Notes: generated from the sequence alone by a model not told the origin. 13,241 bases of DNA from CAYZBM01 sp964476705 (GCA_964476705.1 CAYZBM010000060.1:1-13241); one strand, 5' to 3'. Counted from the stretch's first letter, positions 1-8,737 are shown. Numbers and translations are program-made.

Positions 1-26
1 CCAGGTAGAATTGAGGTACAGTAATG

Positions 27-791
27 CTAGATGACACAGTTTAATGAACAGTCTCCGGGGCTAATATTTTCAGCATTATTTTTTTCTTTTAAAATAAGCT
101 TAAGTTTGTCTATTTCTGCTATATAATCACCATTGATAATAATTGGTGCTGTACCAACAAATATTACTTGATTATCATAATTTAATATTCTTGAATATAA
201 TATATTTCCAGGTTCAATAGAATTATTTCCTTGCTTTTCTTTTACTAGATGTATCGTATTTAATAATAAGTCTTTGACCGTTATTGATTGGTTACGTTTT
301 ACTTCTTCAACTAAATAAAAACTATAATAACTTTCAAGACAGATTTTTTCTAAGAAATCCAATTGATATTTAGTTAAACTGCGGCTTTTCTTTTGTAAAT
401 ACAGTAATCCTATTAATTTTTCTGGCAATATCGACGAATCAATCTTTTTTTCTAAATACCATCCAGCTTTTATATTTTCTTCTCGTATCCAGTTAAATAA
501 CATCCATGGTATAAACATACATTCATAAAAAGCTTGTTCAATTTCTTCAGTTCTAGAAAAATCTCCATAAAAAATATCCAAAGCTTCTTTAAAAATCTTT
601 GTACCAAAATTAGTAGAAACATATGGCAATAAATGTTCATGAATTATTTGTCCTTCAGATTTTCTAATTCGATTTAGATTAGGATCTTCCATTAAAAAAT
701 CTGAATTATCTTTTAAAGCTTCACAACATTTTTTATATTTTTTGCCACTACCACAAATACAAGGGTCATTTCTTCCTATTTTTTTATCCAC
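27..791 (-). CDS. SEC-C motif protein, function unknown
   Basis: The 254-residue product begins with a compact SEC-C motif: Cys11, Cys13, Cys22 and Cys23 in the pattern CxC-x8-CC, with the typical GSGKKYKKCC ending. In this family the four cysteines bind one zinc; the same module ends SecA, where it contacts SecB and the ribosome, and it occurs as an accessory domain on many unrelated proteins. The remaining ~230 residues are soluble, rich in Lys, Glu, Ile and Leu, with no signal peptide or membrane segment, and I do not recognise them. The start is GTG: the in-frame open region begins there, the motif follows at once, and the nearby upstream ATG is out of frame and soon hits a stop. No good Shine-Dalgarno precedes it. 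The gene is complete, ending in TAG. A metal-binding cytoplasmic role is all that can be supported. Confidence 0.85.
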   Translation of the reverse strand: MDKKIGRNDPCICGSGKKYKKCCEALKDNSDFLMEDPNLNRIRKSEGQIIHEHLLPYVSTNFGTKIFKEALDIFYGDFSRTEEIEQAFYECMFIPWMLFNWIREENIKAGWYLEKKIDSSILPEKLIGLLYLQKKSRSLTKYQLDFLEKICLESYYSFYLVEEVKRNQSITVKDLLLNTIHLVKEKQGNNSIEPGNILYSRILNYDNQVIFVGTAPIIINGDYIAEIDKLKLILKEKNNAENISPGDCSLNCVI

Positions 792-870
792 TTTATTCTC
801 ATCTATATAACTTATTTATTCTGCAATGAAAGAATTACATATTTTCCTTGATGAATTCAAGACAATAAAA

Positions 871-899
871 AATATAAAAACTTATTTGACATAACGCAA
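871..899 (-). promoter_or_regulatory. possible sigma-70 promoter for the SEC-C gene
   Basis: On the minus strand TTGCGT (894-899) is followed after 17 bp by TATATT (871-876). The -10 box matches consensus at five of six positions, the -35 box at only three. It would give a leader of about 70-80 nt before the GTG at 791. In such AT-rich DNA -10-like boxes are common, so this is only a candidate. Confidence 0.3.
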
Positions 900-907
900 A
901 TACGAAT

Positions 908-963
908 CTATCCTCCTTTTTAGAGGATGAGGTGCAATATCATCTTGAGGTTTTCTGGTCAAG
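908..963. other. overlapping inverted repeats in a divergent intergenic region
   Basis: Three short inverted repeats follow one another and partly overlap: ATCCTC/GAGGAT (910-915 with 923-928), GATGA/TCATC (926-930 with 940-944) and CTTGA/TCAAG (944-948 with 959-963). The first two share bases 926-928 and the last two share base 944, so they cannot all form fully together. On the minus strand the first hairpin contains AAAAGGAGGAT, a near-perfect Shine-Dalgarno sequence, although no well-spaced gene start follows it. The segment lies between the start of the minus-strand SEC-C gene and the start of the plus-strand gene at 1007. It could be an operator or part of a leader; no function is demonstrated. 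Confidence 0.35.
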
Positions 964-973
964 TTCATTTAAA
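945..973 (+). promoter_or_regulatory. possible promoter for the gene at 1007
   Basis: TTGAGG (945-950) and TTTAAA (968-973) are separated by 17 bp, each matching the sigma-70 consensus at four of six positions. The predicted start point, near 980, would leave a leader of about 27 nt before the ATG. The match is modest and the background is AT-rich. Confidence 0.3.
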
Positions 974-1006
974 CTAATTTTTTAATTTATTTTGTGAGTA
1001 TAAAAA

Positions 1007-1426
1007 ATGTTAGAATTTTTACTTGTCGGCGAAGCCTTAGAAATTATTGATAAATATTTTAAAGAGGAAGCTTCCTCTAGTGATTTTTATGAGGCGCCTC
1101 TTGAGGCTTATCAAGACTTTGAAGAGTTGAGGGGGGAGCAAGCAGCAAAAGAAAATTTGTTATTTACTGTTTCTTCAGCAAGACTCAAGAAGCAATATCA
1201 AACTGCAAATGCTGATATTTTTTTGGTAACTGAGCCAGAAAAAAAAGGCATACTTAAAGCTTTTGCTTTATTGCGTAAATATTCTGAGAATTTGCCAGAT
1301 AATTCAACTCTTAATGAAAGATTACTTATTGCTAAAAATTTTCTGCCGCCGGTATTTTTTAGCTCAAATAGAAGCGAAATTCCCAGCAATAATAAAACAG
1401 CTGAAATTATAGCGTTTAGGAAATGA
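1007..1426 (+). CDS. hypothetical protein, 139 residues
   Basis: I do not recognise this protein. It is soluble-looking, has no cysteine, no signal peptide and no clear membrane helix. The N-terminal ~55 residues are acidic and helical in character (clusters of Glu and Asp around residues 19-45), the middle (about 56-95) is more basic, and the last ~20 residues are Ser/Asn-rich and probably flexible. The ATG at 1007 is preceded only by a weak GTGAG element at 995-999. An in-frame GTG at 995 could extend the protein by four residues but has no better ribosome site. Reality as a gene is supported by an uninterrupted frame of sensible composition, its own intergenic upstream region and a strong hairpin just past its TGA stop. 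It faces the giant glutamate synthase gene tail to tail, so it is a separate transcription unit. Confidence 0.6.
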   Translation: MLEFLLVGEALEIIDKYFKEEASSSDFYEAPLEAYQDFEELRGEQAAKENLLFTVSSARLKKQYQTANADIFLVTEPEKKGILKAFALLRKYSENLPDNSTLNERLLIAKNFLPPVFFSSNRSEIPSNNKTAEIIAFRK

Positions 1427-1439
1427 TTTTAACATAAGG

Positions 1440-1466
1440 GAAGGTGGGAGTTATACTCCCGCCTTC
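1440..1466. terminator. hairpin between convergent genes, probable terminator
   Basis: A 12-bp stem (1440-1451 with 1455-1466, one G-T wobble) closes a 3-nt TAT loop. It begins 13 nt after the stop of the plus-strand gene, and the stop of the minus-strand glutamate synthase gene (1467-1469) directly abuts it. The run of T after the stem is poor on both strands, so it may act as a weak bidirectional terminator or as a 3' stabilising hairpin. Confidence 0.6.
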
Positions 1467-4400
1467 TTAAGCTGTAAGTGCTATAGTAATATGTGGTCTC
1501 TGCTTAGTACTATTAAGTAAAGTGCCTGGGCTGATTACTTGGTCTATAAAATCTTGCGCAACTTTTTTAGCACTAGCCTGGGCACTTACTATTAGTAAGT
1601 TACCATTCATCAGGCCAGATTTTGCCGCTAAATCACCAATTGGAACTATTTTACCTTGTCCACCAATATTATTAAAATTACGGACTGTCCCTTCGGCAAG
1701 AGGCGGAGCCTTAAAACCAATAGCGGTTATTACTGAATCGCAGGAAATAGTTTTTTCCCCTATTTTACTAGTTGTGCGAAGAGGGCGGGCAAATCGATAT
1801 TCTACAGAATAAGTTTCATCACATTCTAGACCCGTTATACGATTATTTTCAGTAATAAATTTATTAGGAGAAGTATTATGATGAGAAGTAAAATCTTTAT
1901 CTTGTGCTAATTTACTATCATTTTTTTCTCTAGGATTAGGATAATTAGTCCCAATTTTTGCTTGCTCGGTTAACTCTGGTTGTCTGCTAATAATAGTTAA
2001 TTGTACTTTTAGAGGATTATTATCTGACAATTGAGTATTAAGTCTTTCGATAGTAGATTTTACATCTTCTGCGGTATCTCCGGCCCCGATTAACACTACT
2101 TCTTTTTTAAGATTAAATTTTATAAAAGGATGTTCTATTTCTATCCCTTCTTTTTCATTAGCAAAATACTCATTGCAATAAGATAAAAAATCTATCGCCA
2201 TTGAATGATTGCCACCTTGGTCTATATTGGTGCCCTGAAATTTTTCATCAAAAGCTATAGGAACTAAACCTCTAGCATCTAAATATAAATCATAACCTTG
2301 ATAATTTATATTTAGCTTATTAATATCAACTTCACTTCTAGTATTAAATTTTATTCCCATAGCTTCTAGTTGTGGCAGATAAAAATCTATAGTATCTTTT
2401 TGCAGTTTGTGATCTGGAATTCCATATCTAAGTAAGCCACCAAGTTTATTACTTTTTTCAAAGATTTCTACGCTTATTCCTGCTTTTGCCAGATGATATG
2501 CTGCTTCCAAAGCTGCAGGACCAGAACCGATAATCATTACTTTTTTATTTTGTTGAATCTCAGGCTGTTTAAATATTTTATGTTCCTCATACCAACCTTT
2601 TATTACAGCAATTTTATGCAGTAATAATTCAATTCTTCTAATGGCAACGGCCTCTGCATTACCTTGATTTTTTACTGTTTGTGCGCATGCAGATTGGCAA
2701 GGTGCTGGGCAGGCGGCCCCTGTGAAACCAGCAAATGGTGATTGCTCAATTTGTTTTAAAAAGGCCTCTTTTGCTTTCTCTAATTCAGTTTTTCTCTTAA
2801 ATTCTCCGTCACCTTTTAAGATAGAATTGATAGTTAGTGGTTCCTTATTAGCTGCGCAACCACTAACAGCTTGTTTTTCTTTTTTAGTTTTTTCGCCTGA
2901 GCATGTTCCCGAATCACAGCCCCGGCATTTGGTACTTCTATAAAATAGCTCATCCATTAATTCATTTATATCATCGGATAGACTTTCATCCATTATCCCT
3001 AAGCCGCCAACAATATCTGCAGCAAGGGGTGCGTATTGTCGCATTCTGTCTATATGTTTTGTTACGTCTGCGGCTAATTGAGCGCCAATATAAATTGCTT
3101 GTTGATCAAGCTTATTTTGATTTTTAGCTTGTTGCTCTAAAATTTTAATTTCTTTTTCTTTTGCCTTAAGCCATGCTTCTTCAAAAATAGAAAGAGGCGA
3201 ATTTCTTAAAGCAAAAGATCTTTTTAAATCGTTTAATTTTTCAAGAGAGGCAATTTTATCTAAGGTCTTAGGAATAATAATTTTATATTTATTTTTTTCA
3301 TTTTCAAAATTATCTAATAAAGATTTTATCTTTTGATCATCCGTTCTTTCTAAATCTTCTGTTAATAATTCTTTTATTGCAGCGTAATAATTTTCTGCTT
3401 CCTCGGGAGTTTTAGGCAATCTTACATCTTCGGATAAAGATTCTATGCTTATTTTTCCATTATCATAAATTACAGCGATACCACCACTCATACCTTCGCC
3501 AAAATTGGCGCCAATTTTACCTAAAAATAAAGCGCTACCTGAAGTCATATATTCGCAGGCATAGTCACCAACATTACCATTAACTACTAAGGTGGCCCCT
3601 TTCATTAACACAGCGCAACGATTACCAGCACTTGGTATAAATGCCTTACCACTCATTGCACCAAAAAGGGCGGCATTACCCACATAAATGGAATTTTCTA
3701 AATGCGCCTCAGACTTTGGTTTTTTAACAACTAAAATACCACCACTCATTGATTTACCAGAACCATCTTGAACGGGACCTTCATGGCTTAAACAAATACC
3801 ATGACAATTAAAGGCGCCAAAACTTTGCCCGGCAGTACCATTGGTTTTAATAGTTATATGGTCTGCTGCTTTTTTTTGTAGTTCTTTATAGTTTGGCAAT
3901 ACTAAAGATGTGCCAAAAGTTCTGTTAGTAACATCAATTTCTCCAAGCTCAAAAATAGCTTTATCTTTTCCTAAGATTTTATCTGCTAAATTTTGTTCTT
4001 CTAAAATTTTATATTCTTTTAAGTTACTGCCTTGATTTGCATTTGTTCTATATTCTTCTAAATCTTCTTTAGATAGCTGAGGATATTGTTTAGCAGCCAG
4101 TAAACTGGCAATAAATTCTTCAGAAACTTTATTTTTTAGTCTGTCTGCTGATAATAAATCAACCCGGCCACGCAGTTCTTTTAAACTGTTTACCCCCAAT
4201 TTTTTGAGCAGTTTTTGAACTGATGCGGCGAGATTTAAGTCATATAAGGCTAAATCTTCAGCATGACCTTGATAACCTTCTTCATTATTAGTAATTCCAG
4301 GGGCGCAAGCTCCAGGTACATTACATTTGCGGTGCATATCACAGCCAAGCATTATTAAAGCCGTGGTACCATATTCTAAAATATCGCCCCCTAATATTGC

Positions 4401-7400
4401 CATCATAATTACTCCTTCTGGAGTATTAGGAAAACCACTTACCGATAATTGAACTAAATCTCTAATACCTGCATTAGATAGGGCTTGATTCACCATAACT
4501 AGGCCAATTTCGCCAGGCATACCTGTGGTTTTTATCGCATCAACAGAGGCGGCCCCAGTTCCACCAGAATTACTGGCAATATTAATTATATCAGCGCCAG
4601 ATTTAGCCACGCCAATGGCAATTTGATCTATACCTTCTGATGCGCATAACTTAACCCCAACTTTAACCCCAGGTTTTAGTTCTTTAAGGTCGTGGATTAA
4701 TTCTTGTAAGTCTTCGATAGAATAAATATCATGATGGGGTGGCGGGCTAATTAGATCAATACCTGGTATTGATCCTCTTACTGCAGAAATTTCAACCGAA
4801 ACTTTTGAACCAGGTAACATTCCACCTTCACCAGGTTTTGCCCCTTGCACTATTTTTATTTCTATTATTTCAGCATCAACGAAATATTCAGGATCAAGAC
4901 CAAATCTTCCAGAGGCTACTTGCACCATTTTGGCTTTTTGGTCTTTAGGTTTTCCACCCTCGCCAGTACAGGCAATACCACCTACTAAAGTTGCAGCTTT
5001 AGCTACGTCATTATGCGCGGATTTTGTAAGAGCGCCATGACTCATGCCGCCTGTTGCCAGATGATTGGCTACTATATCTGATATGGTTTGAGTTTCGCTA
5101 TTATCATTAGCGGCATTTTTAGATTCTGGAAAATTTATATCTAAATGATCAGCTATAGTTACCGGAAAATCTTTTTTATTTTCGACAATTGTATTCATTG
5201 CTTTTTGAAAAGCGGAATCAACTTGATGTTCATCCATTTGAGTCCTATCAAAACGGCCATCTTTTATCTCAGGAAGGAGATTATTTTTTTTGATTCTTTC
5301 TTCTAATTCTTTTATTTTGGTAGAAAGATTATTTTTATATTTTGCAGTGCTTTGAGTATTATTAGCAGATTCAAGCAAAATATTGTTGATAGTTTGATTT
5401 AAGCCAATATTTGTCAGTTTTTCTTTAAGAGTATTAATCTCTATTTTATTATCTTCGTAAGTTCTCTTAGTTTTTGCTATTCTTTCTTTATTTTTTTCGT
5501 TTAGCTTATTAAAAATTTCTCCAGCTTCAGCAAATTTATTGTCTTGGATTAATTTAGCCCATTCTTCTATTTTTTCTAGTTCGGATGCGACATAACCAGC
5601 TTTTTTAAATAGAGCTTTTTTAAAATCATTAAAATCTAATCTTCCTTCTCTATATTCTCTACAAATTTTTGTAAAATTATCGGTAGCATTTTCTAGACCT
5701 TCTTTATTTACTACTGACAAAAATTGTCTTATTAATGCTCTATCGGCTTTATTAATTAGTAATGATTCGCCGCCTTCTATATCAGCAGATGCGGATCTAG
5801 AACTTCTAGAGTCTGGAGTTTTTTCAACATCATTTTCTTTTCGTAATTGTTCTAATATTTCTTGTTCTTTTGAACCTTTAAGGATTTTGGCCAATTGTTT
5901 AGCAATTCCATCAATAAAAAATAAACTATTAAATAATTTATCATTTGCTATTCTAAGCTTGTTTAAATTTTTGTTTTCTTGCTTAATTTCATTTTCATTA
6001 TTAGTTTTATTTTTTTGTAATTCTTCTTGATATTTAGCCCAATCTTCTTCTTTTAACTTTTCTGAGTCTAAGAGTTTTTGTTTAAGTATATTAGCCTTAT
6101 TTTCATAATCTTTAACTAAAGCTCTTCTTGCCCCATATTCTGTGGTTAAATTTCTAATTGCACCCACAGTAGTTGGGTTATAACTATGGTCGATATCACT
6201 ATTTGGTGAATAAGCAAAAGTTCCTGGGGTAATTATTTTTTCGCCATATCGTTTTTGATGAGATATTATACTATCGCTTAAAATATCATCAGTAGTTTTT
6301 TTACCCATAAAACCATGGCAATATTTTACGCGTGCAAAAGCATTGCCTAAATATGCTGGATTATTTTCTTCTTCTTTACTTTTATGTAAATTTAAATTCA
6401 TGGTTTCAAGTAATCTTGAAGCATAATAAGTTTCAGTTGAAGTAATGCCATATTTAGCCATGGTTACTAAATGTGCATCTTCCAAAGCGTGCTGAGTATT
6501 TTTACAATATTCTTGGTATTTTTTTTGTTTTTCTGAAATTTCTGTTTCACGATTAGCAAACTCGGCTGCTAAATCATAAAAACCAATTGGATTTACAGCT
6601 TTAGCGCCAAGTGCCATTAAGGATGAAACATGGTGCGCGCTTTGAGCTTCTGCTGAATTAACAATAATACTTGCTTTTTTTTCTAGATTTTGATTCTTGC
6701 TATGTAAATAGGAATATACAGCAGCGGTTACTAACATATCAGGCAAGCCAATTTTACTTTCAGATATTTGACTACCATCTAATATTATAATTGATTTTCC
6801 AGCTAAAATTTCTTTTTCGACTTGCTCACAAATTTTTCTGACTTGTTCTTTTAGTAATTTGGTGATTTTTTCTTTATTATTACGTGCATCTTTGGGGATA
6901 TTTTCTAAATCAAAACTCAAATCAATATTGAAAACTTTATTTGCTGGAGTTGCTTTTATAGCTTCAAGTTCACCTAATTTTAAAATTGGTGAATTTGTAG
7001 TATAAAGATTTGGTTTTACTCCTAGAGTATTATTTTTGGTTTTAGTTTGATCGCCAAGAAAAGTTTTAGTCGAAAAACTTTTCCGCTCTTTTTTAGAGTC
7101 TATAGGAGGGGAGGAAACTTGAGAAAATTTTTCTTGAGTAAGCTCAGCTAATTTTTCGGTATTATCTTTTATTGGACTAGTATCATCACCCATAGCAATT
7201 TTATTAGTGGTACCAGCAAAAATTATAGAATTCATATGATATTTAACATCAGAAGAATCTCTATGACCCAGAGCTAAAGCTTTTGCTGGAATTTCTATTT
7301 CTTTGCCTTCTATTGGAGTAAAGGTAAATTGCTTTTCATGTTTTTCTGCTAATTCTTCTAATATTTGCTTATTTTTTTTGACCTTGCCATCTTGCAGAAC

Positions 7401-8708
7401 GATCATTTCACCAGCTTTAAGCTTACCACGTTTAACTACTTCTAATTCCATTTCTTGCAGTTTTTCAGCTGAAAACATATCTTCTGAGCCAATAAATAAA
7501 AATTCTGTAGCATCAGCGACGCTATTTTTTTTCTTGGCAATTAAATAATTAGAAGGTCTAAGTGCGCTATTATCCATTCTAGCGCCACTAATGCCACCAC
7601 TTGAAAATACCATATGTGCTGGGCCATTATATTCCAGGCCTTGGGCTCTTATATCTTCAAGCATCGCATCTATTTTTTTATCTCCAGTATTTCCTGGCGG
7701 CATAAGTATAGTTATAGCTTCAATAACATTTTTACCTTCGGCTATTAAACTACTTAATTGTTGATCAAAAATTCTACTATCTGAAAAACCTTGGCCTTCC
7801 GGATTGTGATTTTTATAAGCATTACCATCTACTGAATTTAATTCTCCATTATGACCTATTCTTTTAAATGGTTGGGAATTACCTGGGCTAGGACTTACAT
7901 TTGTTGATTGTCTAATATGATAAGCAACATTTTTAAGCTCGCATTCTTGTAAATCAGTAAAATATTCTACTTCATGGGGCAATATCATCCCCTTGTAAAC
8001 TACTCTTTCTGAGCTGATTGAGGCTACAGCTAATTTAGGTAATTTCTTCTTACCAGATTGGTATTCTGGATCAAGACGACATTTATTATCAAGCTCTAGC
8101 GCATAAGCTTCAATTTCTTGATCAATTTTTTGTAAGGCGGCTTCAAATTTTTTTGGATCTTTTTTTAATTCTTCTGAATCTGGCTTTAGAAAACATTGAG
8201 AAAATTTTTGTAATTTTAAATTTTTGGCATCTTTTGAATCTTGAGATTTAAAAGGTATCCTACGCCAAGAGGTTTTAGTTCCATCCTTATTATTTTTTTC
8301 AAGTAGACTTACGCCATTTTCTTTACATATTCTTAATATTGCAGCTTGGGCTTTTTTTCTAGCGTCTTTATCGACCGGCAAAAATATATTCCCAATACCC
8401 AAAAGCTCTTGGTCATCTTTATTTATACCATAGCCATTATTTGCTAAGAATTTATTATAATATTTATGGTCAATATCGAAGCTTATCCCAGCACCATCAC
8501 CAACTTTGATTGTTTCGTCTTTTTCTTTAACAAACATTTGTCCGCCGCGATGGGGTAGTTTTGCTAAAAATTCAAAAACTAATTTATTATTTTCAAAATC
8601 ACCAAAGAATCCACCAACTGCACAAGAAGAACGTTCTATATAATTTGGATTTTGCTGTGGAGAGAAAGGAGAGGAAATAGATGAACTACTTGAAGTTTTT
8701 GCTGGCAT
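1467..8708 (-). CDS. fused glutamate synthase, GltB-GltD in one chain, with coiled-coil insertion
   Basis: The enzyme transfers the glutamine amide nitrogen to 2-oxoglutarate, giving two glutamates at the cost of NAD(P)H, the second half of the GS-GOGAT ammonium assimilation route. At 2413 residues it fuses what most bacteria make as GltB (~1500) and GltD (~470), in the order of eukaryotic NADH-GOGAT. Domains seen: a Ser-rich leader of 28 residues that would expose Cys29 as glutaminase nucleophile; glutaminase to ~390 with HRGG (53-56), GDGAGI (70-75), RQSTN (266-270) and HNGEL (286-290); central domain ~485-850 with SPPID (533-537) and paired His (692-693); insertion ~864-1180; FMN/synthase domain ~1208-1520 with QGAKPGEGG (1288-1296) and PPPHHDIYSIEDL (1322-1334); Cys1456, 1462 and 1468 for the 3Fe-4S cluster; GXGXG domain ~1600-1750; GltD-like part ~1915-2413 with Cys1928, 1931, 1936, 1951, 2000, 2004 and 2008, FAD motif GSGPAA (2061-2066) and nucleotide motif GAGDTAED (2208-2215). 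NADH versus NADPH use cannot be decided. No clear Shine-Dalgarno precedes the ATG. The frame is intact, so the gene looks functional, though divergent. Confidence 0.93.
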   Translation of the reverse strand: MPAKTSSSSSISSPFSPQQNPNYIERSSCAVGGFFGDFENNKLVFEFLAKLPHRGGQMFVKEKDETIKVGDGAGISFDIDHKYYNKFLANNGYGINKDDQELLGIGNIFLPVDKDARKKAQAAILRICKENGVSLLEKNNKDGTKTSWRRIPFKSQDSKDAKNLKLQKFSQCFLKPDSEELKKDPKKFEAALQKIDQEIEAYALELDNKCRLDPEYQSGKKKLPKLAVASISSERVVYKGMILPHEVEYFTDLQECELKNVAYHIRQSTNVSPSPGNSQPFKRIGHNGELNSVDGNAYKNHNPEGQGFSDSRIFDQQLSSLIAEGKNVIEAITILMPPGNTGDKKIDAMLEDIRAQGLEYNGPAHMVFSSGGISGARMDNSALRPSNYLIAKKKNSVADATEFLFIGSEDMFSAEKLQEMELEVVKRGKLKAGEMIVLQDGKVKKNKQILEELAEKHEKQFTFTPIEGKEIEIPAKALALGHRDSSDVKYHMNSIIFAGTTNKIAMGDDTSPIKDNTEKLAELTQEKFSQVSSPPIDSKKERKSFSTKTFLGDQTKTKNNTLGVKPNLYTTNSPILKLGELEAIKATPANKVFNIDLSFDLENIPKDARNNKEKITKLLKEQVRKICEQVEKEILAGKSIIILDGSQISESKIGLPDMLVTAAVYSYLHSKNQNLEKKASIIVNSAEAQSAHHVSSLMALGAKAVNPIGFYDLAAEFANRETEISEKQKKYQEYCKNTQHALEDAHLVTMAKYGITSTETYYASRLLETMNLNLHKSKEEENNPAYLGNAFARVKYCHGFMGKKTTDDILSDSIISHQKRYGEKIITPGTFAYSPNSDIDHSYNPTTVGAIRNLTTEYGARRALVKDYENKANILKQKLLDSEKLKEEDWAKYQEELQKNKTNNENEIKQENKNLNKLRIANDKLFNSLFFIDGIAKQLAKILKGSKEQEILEQLRKENDVEKTPDSRSSRSASADIEGGESLLINKADRALIRQFLSVVNKEGLENATDNFTKICREYREGRLDFNDFKKALFKKAGYVASELEKIEEWAKLIQDNKFAEAGEIFNKLNEKNKERIAKTKRTYEDNKIEINTLKEKLTNIGLNQTINNILLESANNTQSTAKYKNNLSTKIKELEERIKKNNLLPEIKDGRFDRTQMDEHQVDSAFQKAMNTIVENKKDFPVTIADHLDINFPESKNAANDNSETQTISDIVANHLATGGMSHGALTKSAHNDVAKAATLVGGIACTGEGGKPKDQKAKMVQVASGRFGLDPEYFVDAEIIEIKIVQGAKPGEGGMLPGSKVSVEISAVRGSIPGIDLISPPPHHDIYSIEDLQELIHDLKELKPGVKVGVKLCASEGIDQIAIGVAKSGADIINIASNSGGTGAASVDAIKTTGMPGEIGLVMVNQALSNAGIRDLVQLSVSGFPNTPEGVIMMAILGGDILEYGTTALIMLGCDMHRKCNVPGACAPGITNNEEGYQGHAEDLALYDLNLAASVQKLLKKLGVNSLKELRGRVDLLSADRLKNKVSEEFIASLLAAKQYPQLSKEDLEEYRTNANQGSNLKEYKILEEQNLADKILGKDKAIFELGEIDVTNRTFGTSLVLPNYKELQKKAADHITIKTNGTAGQSFGAFNCHGICLSHEGPVQDGSGKSMSGGILVVKKPKSEAHLENSIYVGNAALFGAMSGKAFIPSAGNRCAVLMKGATLVVNGNVGDYACEYMTSGSALFLGKIGANFGEGMSGGIAVIYDNGKISIESLSEDVRLPKTPEEAENYYAAIKELLTEDLERTDDQKIKSLLDNFENEKNKYKIIIPKTLDKIASLEKLNDLKRSFALRNSPLSIFEEAWLKAKEKEIKILEQQAKNQNKLDQQAIYIGAQLAADVTKHIDRMRQYAPLAADIVGGLGIMDESLSDDINELMDELFYRSTKCRGCDSGTCSGEKTKKEKQAVSGCAANKEPLTINSILKGDGEFKRKTELEKAKEAFLKQIEQSPFAGFTGAACPAPCQSACAQTVKNQGNAEAVAIRRIELLLHKIAVIKGWYEEHKIFKQPEIQQNKKVMIIGSGPAALEAAYHLAKAGISVEIFEKSNKLGGLLRYGIPDHKLQKDTIDFYLPQLEAMGIKFNTRSEVDINKLNINYQGYDLYLDARGLVPIAFDEKFQGTNIDQGGNHSMAIDFLSYCNEYFANEKEGIEIEHPFIKFNLKKEVVLIGAGDTAEDVKSTIERLNTQLSDNNPLKVQLTIISRQPELTEQAKIGTNYPNPREKNDSKLAQDKDFTSHHNTSPNKFITENNRITGLECDETYSVEYRFARPLRTTSKIGEKTISCDSVITAIGFKAPPLAEGTVRNFNNIGGQGKIVPIGDLAAKSGLMNGNLLIVSAQASAKKVAQDFIDQVISPGTLLNSTKQRPHITIALTA
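5169..6119 (-). other. coiled-coil insertion inside the glutamate synthase (about residues 864-1180)
   Basis: Canonical GltB passes from the YNP motif of the central domain to the FMN domain in roughly 80 residues; here about 370 separate YNP (843-845) from ATGGMSHGA (1218-1226), so about 290 are extra. The added part is rich in Lys, Glu, Asn and Leu with heptad-like stretches (about 865-960 and 1040-1145). A short Ser/Arg/Asp-rich, probably disordered segment near 964-980 separates them. No cysteine clusters or nucleotide motifs are visible in it. It is in frame, carries no stop or repeat ends, and has the same AT-rich codon use as the flanks, so it is a protein insertion and not a mobile element. 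Its position between glutaminase/central and synthase domains suggests an assembly or partner-binding role, which is inference. Confidence 0.7.
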
Positions 8709-8737
8709 ATAAATTATTAACTAATACATAAGTTGTT

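Noticed and set aside
857..892. An 11-codon minus-strand open frame downstream of the AAAAGGAGG element, as a leader peptide
   Set aside because: The ribosome site is about 18 nt away, too far for initiation, and the peptide has no regulatory codon run.
932..985. A 17-codon plus-strand frame starting with GTG, preceded by GAGG, upstream of the gene at 1007
   Set aside because: Too short and of ordinary composition; a chance frame is as likely.
5169..6119. Insertion sequence or intein inside the glutamate synthase gene
   Set aside because: No intein splicing motifs (no Cys/Ser at the N edge with a His-Asn C edge), no transposase, no terminal repeats; composition is coiled coil.
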